A stretch of 64,000 bases of DNA, from positions 869,501-933,500 of the forward strand of contig NZ_AP026369.1 in NCBI RefSeq assembly GCF_040436365.1, written 5' to 3'. Of the stretch, positions 56,833 through 64,000 are shown piece after piece. The stretch is from Hydrogenimonas sp. SS33 (GTDB lineage Bacteria; Campylobacterota; Campylobacteria; Campylobacterales; Hydrogenimonadaceae). Position 1 is the stretch's first letter; each line of letters opens with the position of its first letter. A model generated the notes under the pieces. It was not told the origin of the DNA and did not search any database. It saw only the letters and a list, made by a program, of their open reading frames with translations. Both the position numbers and the translations under genes were made by a program.

Positions 56833-57612
56833 TCACGCCTCCACCGCCCGGTTGTCCAGATAGCGCGGGTCCATGAAGGCGTTGGGGTGCAGGTGCATCA
56901 TGGAGGCTTTGAGCTGCTTGAAAAGGTCGGGCTGCTCCCGCTCCCACGCTTCCAGCATCGCCTTGGTCCGCTCCCTTGCATGGGGGAGTTTTACTTTTTT
57001 CATCATCGCAGGGCACGCTTCGTCCCCGATGGCGGCGATGTTGTTTTCTTCCACGAAAGCCCGGGTCTGCCGCTCCCTGACCCAGATGAGCGGGCGGATG
57101 ACCCAAAACCCCTTGTCCGAGCGGTAGATGGGGGGCATGGAGCGCAGCGCCCCGTTGTAGAGCATGCTCATGAAAAAGCTCTCCGCCGCGTCGTCGAGGT
57201 GGTGCCCCAGGGCCACTTTGTTGTAGCCGCCCTCTTTCGCTTTGGTGTAGAGCGCCCCGCGGCGCATCCTGGAAAAGTAGCTGCAAAAGGAGCTGTTTTC
57301 CCGTATCGTCTCTTCGGCGATCTCGAAGATGTTGGTTTCGTAGATTTCATGGGGAATGCCGTGGCGTTCGCAATGCTCGGCCAGGGCGTCGTAACGCTCG
57401 CCGGGCATCCCGTAGCTGACGGTCACCGCCTGAAACGTGAAAGAAAAAGGGGCGTGACGCTGCATATGTTTGAGCAGGTGCACCAGGGTCAGGGAGTCCT
57501 TCCCGCCGCTGAGCCCCACCAGAATCCTGTCCCCCTCGCCGATGAGGCGGTAGGTGACATTGGCCCGCCCCGCGGCGCGGAGGATCTTTTTACTGAGCTT
57601 GATCGATGACAT
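56833..57612 (-). CDS. TtcA-like PP-loop ATPase with an altered Cys motif
   Basis: The family thiolates cytidine 32 of tRNA. The 259-aa product has the PP-loop ILVGLSGGKDSLTLVHLL (near residue 34) and YNKVALGHHLDDAAESFF. TtcA proteins bind a [4Fe-4S] cluster through CxxC plus a later Cys; here the first pair reads CSYF ahead of SRMRRG, so the second Cys is Phe, and the late motif is EACPA. I start at ATG 57612, which gives MSSIKLSKKIL and overlaps the end of mtnN by 23 bp. A similar ATPase follows pfs in C. jejuni (Cj0118-like, from memory). Confidence 0.8.
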   Translation of the reverse strand: MSSIKLSKKILRAAGRANVTYRLIGEGDRILVGLSGGKDSLTLVHLLKHMQRHAPFSFTFQAVTVSYGMPGERYDALAEHCERHGIPHEIYETNIFEIAEETIRENSSFCSYFSRMRRGALYTKAKEGGYNKVALGHHLDDAAESFFMSMLYNGALRSMPPIYRSDKGFWVIRPLIWVRERQTRAFVEENNIAAIGDEACPAMMKKVKLPHARERTKAMLEAWEREQPDLFKQLKASMMHLHPNAFMDPRYLDNRAVEA

Positions 57613-58291
57613 CGAGCATGGCGAAGATAAAGTCGGCGCTCTTTTTCGAAGAGCTCTCCAAAAAGGCGTCGAAATCGAAGCCCGCATCCATGTCCGCCGC
57701 GTCGCTGATGGCGCGAAGGATGAAGAAAGGGACTTTCATGGCATCGCACACGACCGCCACCGCGCCCCCCTCCATCTCCAGGGCGTCGGCCCCGAAGGTT
57801 TCGCCTATCCACCGCTTCCGTTTCTCGTCGGCGACGAACTGGTCCCCCGTGGCGATGACGCCGTGGCGCAGCTTCACGCCCGTCTTCACCGCCGCCTCGT
57901 GGGCCATCTCCAGCAGTCGCGGGCTCGCTTCCACGAAGACTTTCCCTTCCGGAACGTACCCGTAGGGATGGCCGAAGGCGGTGATGTCCAGATCGTGCTG
58001 GCAGAGCTTCGTCGCCGCGATCAGGTCGCCGATGTGCAGTTCGGGGTTGATGGCGCCGGCGACACCGGAAAAAAGAAGCTTTCGGACGCCGAACTTTTCG
58101 ACCATCGTCGCGGCCGTCAGGGCCGAAAAGACCTTGCCGATCTTGCTGTAGGCGACAACCAGGTCCAAAGAGCCGTAGAGGGCCGTATAGTAGATGTTGT
58201 CGGCGATTTCGTGTTTCTGAACACCCTGAAGGCGCGCCAGAATCGGTTCGATCTCTTCGGGCATGGCGCCCATGATGCCGACGACCATCAA
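57590..58291 (-). CDS. mtnN: 5'-methylthioadenosine/S-adenosylhomocysteine nucleosidase
   Basis: Cleaves adenine from MTA and SAH; in Campylobacter and Helicobacter relatives it also serves the futalosine menaquinone pathway. The 233-aa product has GIMGAMPEEIEPIL at the start, then FSGVAGAINPELHIGDLIAATK, EMEGGAVAVVCDAMKVPF and the catalytic Asp in ILRAISDAADMDAGFDF. Overlaps with fabD upstream (4 bp) and the TtcA-like gene downstream (23 bp) indicate one operon. Confidence 0.95.
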   Translation of the reverse strand: MMVVGIMGAMPEEIEPILARLQGVQKHEIADNIYYTALYGSLDLVVAYSKIGKVFSALTAATMVEKFGVRKLLFSGVAGAINPELHIGDLIAATKLCQHDLDITAFGHPYGYVPEGKVFVEASPRLLEMAHEAAVKTGVKLRHGVIATGDQFVADEKRKRWIGETFGADALEMEGGAVAVVCDAMKVPFFILRAISDAADMDAGFDFDAFLESSSKKSADFIFAMLDVIDQAQ

Positions 58292-59226
58292 CCCTCTCCC
58301 GCGATTTCGTCGAGGACGGCGTTGAGGGAGTCGTAGTCGCCCACGACCAGGGTCGGCTTTTTGGTGGTACGGCGGTTGAGACCCTTGAGAACGCCGCCGT
58401 GGCCGAATTCGATGTAGCGGTCCACCAGGTCGTCGTTGCCCCGAATCGACTGTTTGTAAAGCACCGGCGAGACGAGCTGCCTGCCCAGCAGGTCGAGGGC
58501 TTCGGCTTTGGTGTTGTAGGCTTTGGCGGTGACGTTGGAGATGACCGGGGCCGCGAAACGGTCGGTGAGCACCTTCTCCAGCGCCTCCTGTAACGGCGTC
58601 ACCGCCGGCTCAAGCAGCGGGCAGTGGCTCGCCACGGACATCTTCAGCAGCATCACGCGGCGCGCCTTGGCCGCTTTGAGGGGCTCTTCCAGGCTTTCGA
58701 GGTCGCTCTTGATGCCGGCGATGACGATCTGTCCGTCGGCATTATAGTTGGCGGGCCACACCTTTTTGCCCTGCTCCCTGGCATCCTGGCAGATCGCCTC
58801 CACATCCTCATCGGCCACGCCGAGGACCACCATCATGCCCGCTTCGATCCCTTCGCAGGCCTTCTGCATCAAATCGCCCCGCAGATGGACCAGTTTCACC
58901 GCTTCCAGCCAATCGATGGCACCCACCGCCGCCAGAGCCGAAAACTCGCCCAAGGAGTGGCCCAGGGCGAAAGCCGGCGCTTCCGGAATCTTTTCGGAAA
59001 AGAGCCGGTAGGCCATCATCGAGACCAGCAAAATGGCGGGCTGGGTGTATTTGGTCTGCTCAAGCAGGTCGTTGGGTTCGAAAAGCAGGTTCGCCATGTC
59101 GATTTTCAGGGCTTCGCCGGCGGCTTCGAGCATCTGGGCCGCCGCGGGAGAGTGCTCGACGAAGCTTTTTCCCATGCCAATAGCCTGGGATCCCTGCCCG
59201 GGAAAGAGAAATGCGGTTTTTTTCAT
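58288..59226 (-). CDS. fabD: Malonyl-CoA:ACP transacylase
   Basis: Loads malonyl groups onto acyl carrier protein. The 312-aa product has FLFPGQGSQAIGMGKSF at the start and the active-site Ser in FALGHSLGEFSALAAVG (near residue 90). The catalytic His region is SVASHCPLLEPAVTPL, and FGHGGVLKGL near the end completes the family. I start at ATG 59226, nine bases after AAGGA. The start overlaps the 3' end of the preceding regulator-like gene by 4 bp. Confidence 0.96.
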   Translation of the reverse strand: MKKTAFLFPGQGSQAIGMGKSFVEHSPAAAQMLEAAGEALKIDMANLLFEPNDLLEQTKYTQPAILLVSMMAYRLFSEKIPEAPAFALGHSLGEFSALAAVGAIDWLEAVKLVHLRGDLMQKACEGIEAGMMVVLGVADEDVEAICQDAREQGKKVWPANYNADGQIVIAGIKSDLESLEEPLKAAKARRVMLLKMSVASHCPLLEPAVTPLQEALEKVLTDRFAAPVISNVTAKAYNTKAEALDLLGRQLVSPVLYKQSIRGNDDLVDRYIEFGHGGVLKGLNRRTTKKPTLVVGDYDSLNAVLDEIAGEG

Positions 59227-60008
59227 GATAGATAATCCTTCCATTCGTTGATTTTTTTTCTCAGGGTATTGCGGTTGAGTCCGAAGAGTTGCGCCATCTT
59301 CACCTGGCTTTTGTAACGCTTCGTGCCGGCACGGATGAGGGGCACTTCGTAGAGGTAGAGCAGCCTGCGGTAGAGATCCTCTTCCTCCTCCATCCGCCGC
59401 TTAATGTAGCTTTCGTTGATCGTCAGCAACTCCTCTTCGCCGATACGCCACGCCAAATACTGCAGCACGACGGAGCGTCTTAAAGAAAAGGCGTTTTTCG
59501 AAAGGTCGAGCCTTTTGAGGTCGACGACGAAAGGTGCCTCCGCCTCCTCGCCGAACTGTGCCAGCGTCTCGCGGCGGAACTTCTCCGCCAGGGGCGGGAC
59601 ATCCTCGGGCCGCTCTTTCAGGGGCGGCAGCTCGATATGGACGCTGAAAAAGCTGCGCATCGCCCCTTCGTACCCCTTTTCGGCGATGGCGACGACCTGG
59701 GTGCCGTGTTTCTCCACGGCCTGCCGGAACTTGGGAAGAAGCTCGATCGACTCGAAATGTTCGACAATGAGTTGGGGATTCTTTTCCAAAGAGCTGTAGA
59801 GCTCTTCGTCACGGCCGTCGATGACGGGGACATTGGGCATCATGAGGTTGGCGAGGGTATGGCGTCCCGTTCCCGGTTCACCGCTGATAAGGGTGTTAAA
59901 TTTGAGTGTTTTGAGGAGGTTGGCAGACTTCAAAGCCTCCTTCAGAGGCTTCGAAGCGGCGATGAAGGTTTTAGCAGCCACATCCCGTGCCGCATCCGCA
60001 ACCTTCAT
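59223..60008 (-). CDS. Degenerate sigma-54-activator-like protein with Fis-type DNA-binding end
   Basis: The 261-aa product resembles the AAA+ core of NtrC-type activators but is stripped down. The P-loop reads SGEPGTGRHTLAN, with Arg for the essential Lys. The GAFTGA sigma-54 contact loop is absent and the domain is shortened. The conserved block ELPPLKERPEDVPPLAEKF survives. The C-terminus is a good Fis-like helix-turn-helix, KMAQLFGLNRNTLRKKINEWKD. I infer a DNA-binding protein that no longer activates sigma-54 polymerase. The ATG at 60008 overlaps slyD by 38 bp; a GTG at 59981 is an alternative. It is the one gene that breaks the slyD-fabD neighbourhood. Confidence 0.75.
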   Translation of the reverse strand: MKVADAARDVAAKTFIAASKPLKEALKSANLLKTLKFNTLISGEPGTGRHTLANLMMPNVPVIDGRDEELYSSLEKNPQLIVEHFESIELLPKFRQAVEKHGTQVVAIAEKGYEGAMRSFFSVHIELPPLKERPEDVPPLAEKFRRETLAQFGEEAEAPFVVDLKRLDLSKNAFSLRRSVVLQYLAWRIGEEELLTINESYIKRRMEEEEDLYRRLLYLYEVPLIRAGTKRYKSQVKMAQLFGLNRNTLRKKINEWKDYLS

Positions 60009-60480
60009 GGCCCGGCTGTTCGACCTGACCGCTGAGGGATTCGTTGACGGTCGGTTCGCGAACTTCCGCCACATTAACGGTGAAGAGCAGGTCTTTGCCC
60101 GCCAACGGATGGTTGAAGTCGATAACCACTTCGTTGTCGTCGAAGCTCTTGACGGTCACCTGGACGGTCTGTCCGTCTTCGCTCTGTCCGTAGAGGGTCA
60201 TGCCCTCCTGCAGGTCGATGCCGGCGAACTGCTCGCGGGGCATGGTCTGGACCGCTTCGGGGTTGTATTCGCCGTAGGCTTCCGCCGCGGAGACGAGGAT
60301 GTCGGCGTTTTCGCCAGCTTCCATCCCTTTCATCTGGTTTTCGAGGCCGGGGATGATCTGGTTCTTTCCGGTAATGAAACTCAGCGGGGCCTGTCCCATG
60401 TTGGAATCGACCACTTCGCCGGTCTTGGCGTCTTTGACTTCGTAGTTGAAGGAAACTACGTTGTTGTCTTCAATTTTCAT
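59971..60480 (-). CDS. slyD: FKBP-type peptidyl-prolyl isomerase SlyD
   Basis: Prolyl isomerase, chaperone and nickel-binding protein. The 169-aa product has the FKBP parts VVSFNYEVKDAKTGEVVDSNMG and FITGKNQIIPGLENQMKGMEAGE with an inserted-flap domain. The tail HEGCGCGTGCGC holds five Cys and one His that can bind metal, shorter than the His-rich E. coli tail. I start at ATG 60480, seven bases after AGGAG. The C-terminal coding bases also encode the start of the next gene in another frame. Confidence 0.94.
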   Translation of the reverse strand: MKIEDNNVVSFNYEVKDAKTGEVVDSNMGQAPLSFITGKNQIIPGLENQMKGMEAGENADILVSAAEAYGEYNPEAVQTMPREQFAGIDLQEGMTLYGQSEDGQTVQVTVKSFDDNEVVIDFNHPLAGKDLLFTVNVAEVREPTVNESLSGQVEQPGHEGCGCGTGCGC

Positions 60481-60548
60481 TGATTCTCCTGTAAAAATGT
60501 GTTGCATTATATCGCACTTTTCTTCGTCTGCCGCTTGAAAAGTGCAGG

Positions 60549-61415
60549 TTACTTCAATTTCGCAAGATACTTTTTGGCCGTTTTGGCCGCCTTGCCCTTG
60601 GGATAGAGCCCGATCAGCGACTCATAGAACTGCTTCGCCTGCTTCTTGTCGCCGATGCGCTGCAAAGAGATGCCCGTATGCAGCAGCAGCGTCGGCATGA
60701 AGGCGCTCTTGTCGTAGAGCGAGGCACTCTTTTTGTAGTGGGCGATGGCATCCTTGTAGCGCCCCTCCCGGTAGGCGATCTCCCCCAGATAGTAGTTGGA
60801 GGTGGCCGGTTTGTAGTGGTTCTTGATGAGATGATCGAAATAGAGCTTCGCATCGTCGTAGCGGTGTTTGGCGAAAAGGCTTTTCGCCTCGGCGAAAATC
60901 TTCGCATTGCTCTTGCCGCTCAAGTCCCCCTTCTTCATGAAGGATTCGTAGGCGTTCTTGAAGGAAAGGAACGCCTTCTCCAGCTCCTCGAACCGGCTCT
61001 TGTCCACATACTTTTCGTTGATGGAGTCGATCATCGACCCGAGCTCCTGCAGCACGGCGCGGATCTGCTCGAAATTCTGCTTCTGGCTCAGGGCCAGCTC
61101 GTCGACGGAGCGGTTGAGGTCCTCCACCTTTTTGACGGTTTCGTCGTATCGGCGTATCTTTTCGCCCAGCCCCTCCAGAATGCTCTGAAGGCCGTCGATG
61201 CGTTCCCTATTCTCCTGGACGATCTGCTGGTTTTTCATCAGCTGTTTCCGCAGCGCTTCAATCGCCTGTTTGTTCTGAAGAATGTGCTTTTCGTCGTCAC
61301 TGAGGCCGTAGGGGTTGGGGTTGTCGAGGTTGCCGGCCCCGAATGCCGAAGGCTCCTGGGGCGGCGCCGCGAAGAGGGCGGCACCCATCATGAGGGCGGG
61401 AAGTAGTCGTCTCAT
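60549..61415 (-). CDS. cpoB: Tol-Pal system coordinator CpoB/YbgF
   Basis: A periplasmic protein that links peptidoglycan synthesis with Tol-Pal constriction. The 288-aa product has a signal peptide (RRLLPALMMGAALFAAPP). A long coiled-coil region follows (about residues 38-150, with QIVQENRERIDGLQSILEGLGEKIRRYDE), then C-terminal TPR repeats (NAKIFAEAKSLFAKHRYDDAKLYFDHLI and YYLGEIAYREGRYKDAIAHYKKSA). It starts 10 bases after pal on the minus strand and is the third of tolB-pal-cpoB. Confidence 0.92.
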   Translation of the reverse strand: MRRLLPALMMGAALFAAPPQEPSAFGAGNLDNPNPYGLSDDEKHILQNKQAIEALRKQLMKNQQIVQENRERIDGLQSILEGLGEKIRRYDETVKKVEDLNRSVDELALSQKQNFEQIRAVLQELGSMIDSINEKYVDKSRFEELEKAFLSFKNAYESFMKKGDLSGKSNAKIFAEAKSLFAKHRYDDAKLYFDHLIKNHYKPATSNYYLGEIAYREGRYKDAIAHYKKSASLYDKSAFMPTLLLHTGISLQRIGDKKQAKQFYESLIGLYPKGKAAKTAKKYLAKLK

Positions 61416-61425
61416 CTATGCCAAA

Positions 61426-61977
61426 TCAGGGAAGCAGTTCGAATTCGACACGTCGGTTTTTGGCCCAGCACTCTTTGGTGTGTTCGGTGCAGACCGGATT
61501 GCTTTCGCCGTAGCTGATGAGGACCATGCGGTCCTTGTCGACCCCTTTGAGCGCGAGGGCGTCGCGTACGGTTTTGGCACGCTTGAGGCCCAGGGCGTAG
61601 TTGTACTCGTCGGTCCCCCATTCGTCGCAGTTACCTTCGACTTTGATGGTCAGGTCTTTCGCCGCATCGGAGGTGAAGAGGTCGCCGTCATATTCCACGC
61701 GGGGCTCCTGGTCAGGGCGGATGTTGTACTTGTCGAAGTCGAAATAGATCTTCTGGGCTTTCGCCTCCAGCTCTTTCGCCTTCTGCTGGCGGCTCATCTC
61801 CGTGGGCATGTTGCTCGATTCGGTGCTTCCCTGGATCGTATCGAGGCCGTTGTCGGCACTCTGGGCGCCCTGCTCGGTGGTTTGCTGCTTGGTCATGTCG
61901 ACTTCGGGCTCCTTCTGGGAACACCCGCTCATCAGCAGTGCCGCAGCGACCGCCGCGATCATCAGACTCTTTTTCAT
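61426..61977 (-). CDS. pal: Peptidoglycan-associated lipoprotein Pal
   Basis: An outer-membrane lipoprotein that binds peptidoglycan and TolB. The 183-aa product has a signal peptide with lipobox LLMSGCSQK and a Gln/Thr/Ser-rich linker. The OmpA-like domain follows: KIYFDFDKYNIRPD, VEGNCDEWGTDEYNYALGLKRAKTVRDAL, VLISYGESNPVC and AKNRRVEFEL. The ATG at 61977 has AGGAG upstream, preferred over the longer open frame. It is separated from tolB by an unusual 380-bp structured spacer. Confidence 0.95.
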   Translation of the reverse strand: MKKSLMIAAVAAALLMSGCSQKEPEVDMTKQQTTEQGAQSADNGLDTIQGSTESSNMPTEMSRQQKAKELEAKAQKIYFDFDKYNIRPDQEPRVEYDGDLFTSDAAKDLTIKVEGNCDEWGTDEYNYALGLKRAKTVRDALALKGVDKDRMVLISYGESNPVCTEHTKECWAKNRRVEFELLP

Positions 61978-62357
61978 ATGGCTCTCCTTCACTTTGGTTC
62001 GTACCGGCTTCCATGGTGAGGCCGGGAAACCGGCCGGTCGTAGAAATCGCCTAATTCTAACATAATTCGCGCCAAATAGCGGTAACCGTTGACATTCATC
62101 CACGGTACTTCAAGTTTAAGGTTACTTTCGGTTTTAAGCGGCTTTGAGGGCGGCTGTTTGGCATAGGATGTGCCAAACAGCCCTCAACCTCGGAGAAATC
62201 CCATGGAGGGGATTTCGAGAATGAGCGAAAAACTGAAAGAAACCTTGAACTTGAAGGACCTTGATATTCATCCACGCTACTTCAAAGGCAGAGGGAACCC
62301 TTGCCCGGCGTCAAGTGTTGTCTTCCCGGACAAATGCCGGGAAGCGTTGTTCAGGCT
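61978..62357. other. Hairpin-rich spacer between tolB and pal
   Basis: A gap of 380 bp where other genomes have tolB and pal nearly touching. It contains a 25-bp direct repeat with two mismatches (62089-62113 and 62261-62285, core ATTCATCCACG) and three strong hairpins. The first is CTGTTTGGCA / TGCCAAACAG (62154-62180, extended by GAGGG / CCCTC). The second is GAAATCCC / GGGATTTC (62195-62216) and the third CTTCCCGG / CCGGGAAG (62322-62344). A plus-strand frame through it (62170-62418) has no coding character. The function is unknown; it could be an old insertion or an RNA processing region. Confidence 0.7.
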
Positions 62358-63608
62358 TTACCAATCGATGGACTGGATCTTCTTACCTTTAAGGGGGAAG
62401 AGGAACCCTTCGTTGTAGTTGAGGCGGATGATGCCCACCGCCGTCTGGCGGGCGTAGTGTTTCAGGTACATCACACTCTCCCCGTCTCTGGAGAAGCGGG
62501 GAAACTGGTTGACACCGCTGGCGGTGAGCCGGCGGATATAGTCGCTCTCGGTGGAGACGAGATAGAGGTTGAAGGTGTTGGCGGCGAAAGCGTTGTCGCT
62601 CTCCCGGCTGCTGTAGACGATATAGTGGTCGTGGGCGCTGCAGGCGTTGTTGTTGCGGCCGTGGTAGACCAGCTGCTGGACGGCACGGCTTCCGATGCGT
62701 GCCGCGAAAATGTTGGGGTAGCCGAGACGGTCGGAGACGAAGACGATCCGCTTCTCGCCGTCGATATACTGGGCCGAGACATCGATGCCCGGATAGAAGG
62801 TCAGCCGCTCCTTCATACCCGTATCGAGATGGTACTGGTAGATGTCGGGCTGCCCGTCGGGGGACATGGTCAGCAGCAATCTCCGCCCGTCGGCACTGAC
62901 GTCGGAACAGACCAGCATGCCGTCGGAAACGGCCACTTTGCGCCGCTTCCCGGTATAGATATTGTAGTAGTAGAGAACCGGCCGCAGGCCGATATGGGTG
63001 TAGTAGATCCCCTTCTGTTCCCGGTCCGCCCATTTGGGGAAGATGTTGAGGCCGCCGCTGACCACATGTTTGCGGTAGGTGAGCGTGTAGTCGGCGATGA
63101 CAATATCGGCCTCTTTGGGGCGGTCATATTCGGAGAGGACCACATAGCGGCGCATCCATCGCACGCTCGGCATCCCCAGGGCATCGTTGAAGTCAATCAC
63201 CGCCTGATGGATCAGAAAGGGGTAGCGCGCCCGGTTGGCCACCTTGTAGCTCCGTTCGAAGATCGGCGACCCCTGGGGCATTTCGTACCCCCGGACATCC
63301 ATGTAGAGCTCCTGCTGCTCCCCCTCTCTGACCCGGTAGCGGAACAGGTAGTTGTAGGATTTGAGCATCGGGTCGACCATGGCATCATAGGAGGCGGTCC
63401 GGTAGGTGTCATCCACTTTGAAGTGGGCGGTCACTTTCAAATCCCCCATGACGAGACGGAAAATTTTCTGACGGACCGTGTCGCCTCCGAACTCCGAAGC
63501 GTCCTGGATCGCGATGGAGGGGCGGTTGTCCGCCGATTTGACGATTTCGAGGGTAGCGTCGGAGGCGTAGAGGAAGACCCCCATCAAAAGTATCAAGATA
63601 GTTCGCAC
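62358..63608 (-). CDS. tolB: Tol-Pal system beta-propeller protein TolB
   Basis: A periplasmic hub that shuttles between TolA and Pal. The 416-aa product has a signal peptide (RTILILLMGVFLYA), an N-terminal alpha/beta domain (about residues 20-150) and a C-terminal six-bladed propeller. The propeller has repeated blade motifs such as LVCSDVSADGRRLLLTMSPDGQPDIY, RIVFVSDRLGYPNIFAARIG and NQFPRFSRDGESVMYL. The C-terminus ends KKIQSIDW. It starts 8 bases after the stop of the TolA/TonB-like gene. Confidence 0.94.
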   Translation of the reverse strand: MRTILILLMGVFLYASDATLEIVKSADNRPSIAIQDASEFGGDTVRQKIFRLVMGDLKVTAHFKVDDTYRTASYDAMVDPMLKSYNYLFRYRVREGEQQELYMDVRGYEMPQGSPIFERSYKVANRARYPFLIHQAVIDFNDALGMPSVRWMRRYVVLSEYDRPKEADIVIADYTLTYRKHVVSGGLNIFPKWADREQKGIYYTHIGLRPVLYYYNIYTGKRRKVAVSDGMLVCSDVSADGRRLLLTMSPDGQPDIYQYHLDTGMKERLTFYPGIDVSAQYIDGEKRIVFVSDRLGYPNIFAARIGSRAVQQLVYHGRNNNACSAHDHYIVYSSRESDNAFAANTFNLYLVSTESDYIRRLTASGVNQFPRFSRDGESVMYLKHYARQTAVGIIRLNYNEGFLFPLKGKKIQSIDW

Positions 63609-63616
63609 ATCGGCTC

Positions 63617-64000
63617 CTACTCTTTGGCTTTGAATTCGACGTCGATCACGAGACGCCGCTTCTTTTTGTGGGGCGGAAGTTTCATCCGCTTCAGGCTGTC
63701 GAGGTATTCTATCAGGCTCTCGTTGAAGCCTTGATTATCCGACGGATATAGAAGACGGTAGGAAAATGTCCCGTCAGGTTCGATACTCAGGCGCACCGTC
63801 GCCTTGGAGCCGGCGTAGAGCGCTTCGGGCTGCCAGGAGCCGTAGAGCACCTTGTAGAGTTCGCTCATGTAGGCGTCCACCTCCCCCTGGCCCGAGGCGC
63901 GGGAGCGCATCGTGATGGAAGGTTTGCTCAGGTTGATGTCTTTGATGAGCTCCTGCGCCCGCTTTCTCGGCTCTTCGCTCTTTTCGGCATGGGGTTTGTA
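63617..64000 (-). CDS. TolA/TonB-like protein, C-terminal part (cut by window end)
   Basis: The reading frame is open to the window edge (127 codons plus stop visible), so an internal ATG at 63910 is not the start. The visible part ends in a TonB/TolA C-terminal-type domain: YMSELYKVLYGSWQPEALYAGSKATVRLSIEPDGTFSYRLLYPS, then FNESLIEYLDSLKRMKLPPH and RRLVIDVEFKAKE. Its place just before tolB argues for TolA, which links TolQR to TolB. The Glu/Lys-rich segment before the domain would be the end of the long periplasmic helix. Confidence 0.8.
   Translation of the reverse strand, partial: YKPHAEKSEEPRKRAQELIKDINLSKPSITMRSRASGQGEVDAYMSELYKVLYGSWQPEALYAGSKATVRLSIEPDGTFSYRLLYPSDNQGFNESLIEYLDSLKRMKLPPHKKKRRLVIDVEFKAKE

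Noticed and set aside
62170-62418. 82-codon plus-strand frame between pal and tolB
   Set aside because: It runs over the hairpins and into the 3' end of tolB on the other strand, with no coding character.

Overview
The window comes from a Campylobacterota (Epsilonproteobacteria) chromosome of unusually high GC for the group; I judged GC by eye and did not compute it. Several gene orders match ones I remember from Helicobacter and Campylobacter: rnr-holA-rpsF-ssb-rpsR; fur-lysS-glyA-DUF1882-SPOR-(trpE)-aroE; dusB-membrane protein-dksA-rlmH-(thiE)-accD-IMPase; and tolB-pal-cpoB-slyD-fabD-mtnN-ttcA. A fused ResB/CcsA cytochrome c maturation protein, class II DAHP synthase and a CheX/FliN/FliO-like flagellar trio also fit. 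The genus cannot be fixed from this sequence.

Layout. 1-4.9 kb: end of an HDOD gene, RNase R, DNA polymerase III delta, S6-SSB-S18. 5-7.1 kb: a CZB-type chemoreceptor. 7.1-11.2 kb (minus): methyltransferase, hisG, coaX, a small unknown, and a BamB/YfgM-like pair. 11.4-14.7 kb: gatC, an ArsC-like protein, pilT, DAHP synthase. 14.76-15.03 kb: a MITE. 15-23.6 kb: diguanylate cyclase, CvpA, Fur, LysS, GlyA, DUF1882, SPOR protein, TrpE, AroE. 23.7-26.9 kb (minus): RecR, a small secreted protein, a YkvA-like protein, sulfite/nitrite reductase. 27-28.2 kb: dnaJ. 28.3-39.5 kb (minus): CcsBA, PolA, HDOD protein, membrane protein, UvrA, TSUP permease. 39.7-42.8 kb: CheX-like, FliN, FliO-like, antiporter. 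42.9-54.1 kb (minus): DusB, membrane protein, DksA, RlmH, ThiE, AccD, IMPase, GltD, GltB. 54.3-54.9 kb: RecO. 55.2-64 kb (minus): NYN-LOTUS protein, 2OG-Fe oxygenase, TtcA-like, MtnN, FabD, a degenerate sigma-54-activator-like protein, SlyD, CpoB, Pal, TolB and the end of a TolA/TonB-like gene. No tRNA, rRNA, CRISPR array or intact transposase gene was seen.

The genes are mostly housekeeping; the novelty lies between them. (1) A roughly 120-bp multi-hairpin element occurs eight times. Six copies stand directly upstream of a gene in the same orientation, and the remaining two lie between convergent genes. Its stems vary mainly by G.U wobbles on the strand that reads into the downstream gene, plus a few compensatory changes, which suggests a structured leader RNA. 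(2) Eight arrays of degenerate 7-bp repeats lie between genes, often touching stop codons or directly preceding start codons (holA, aroE, recO); two flank or abut the 120-bp element. (3) A 267-bp MITE has a TTCA target duplication. (4) A hairpin-rich spacer with a 25-bp direct repeat separates tolB from pal.
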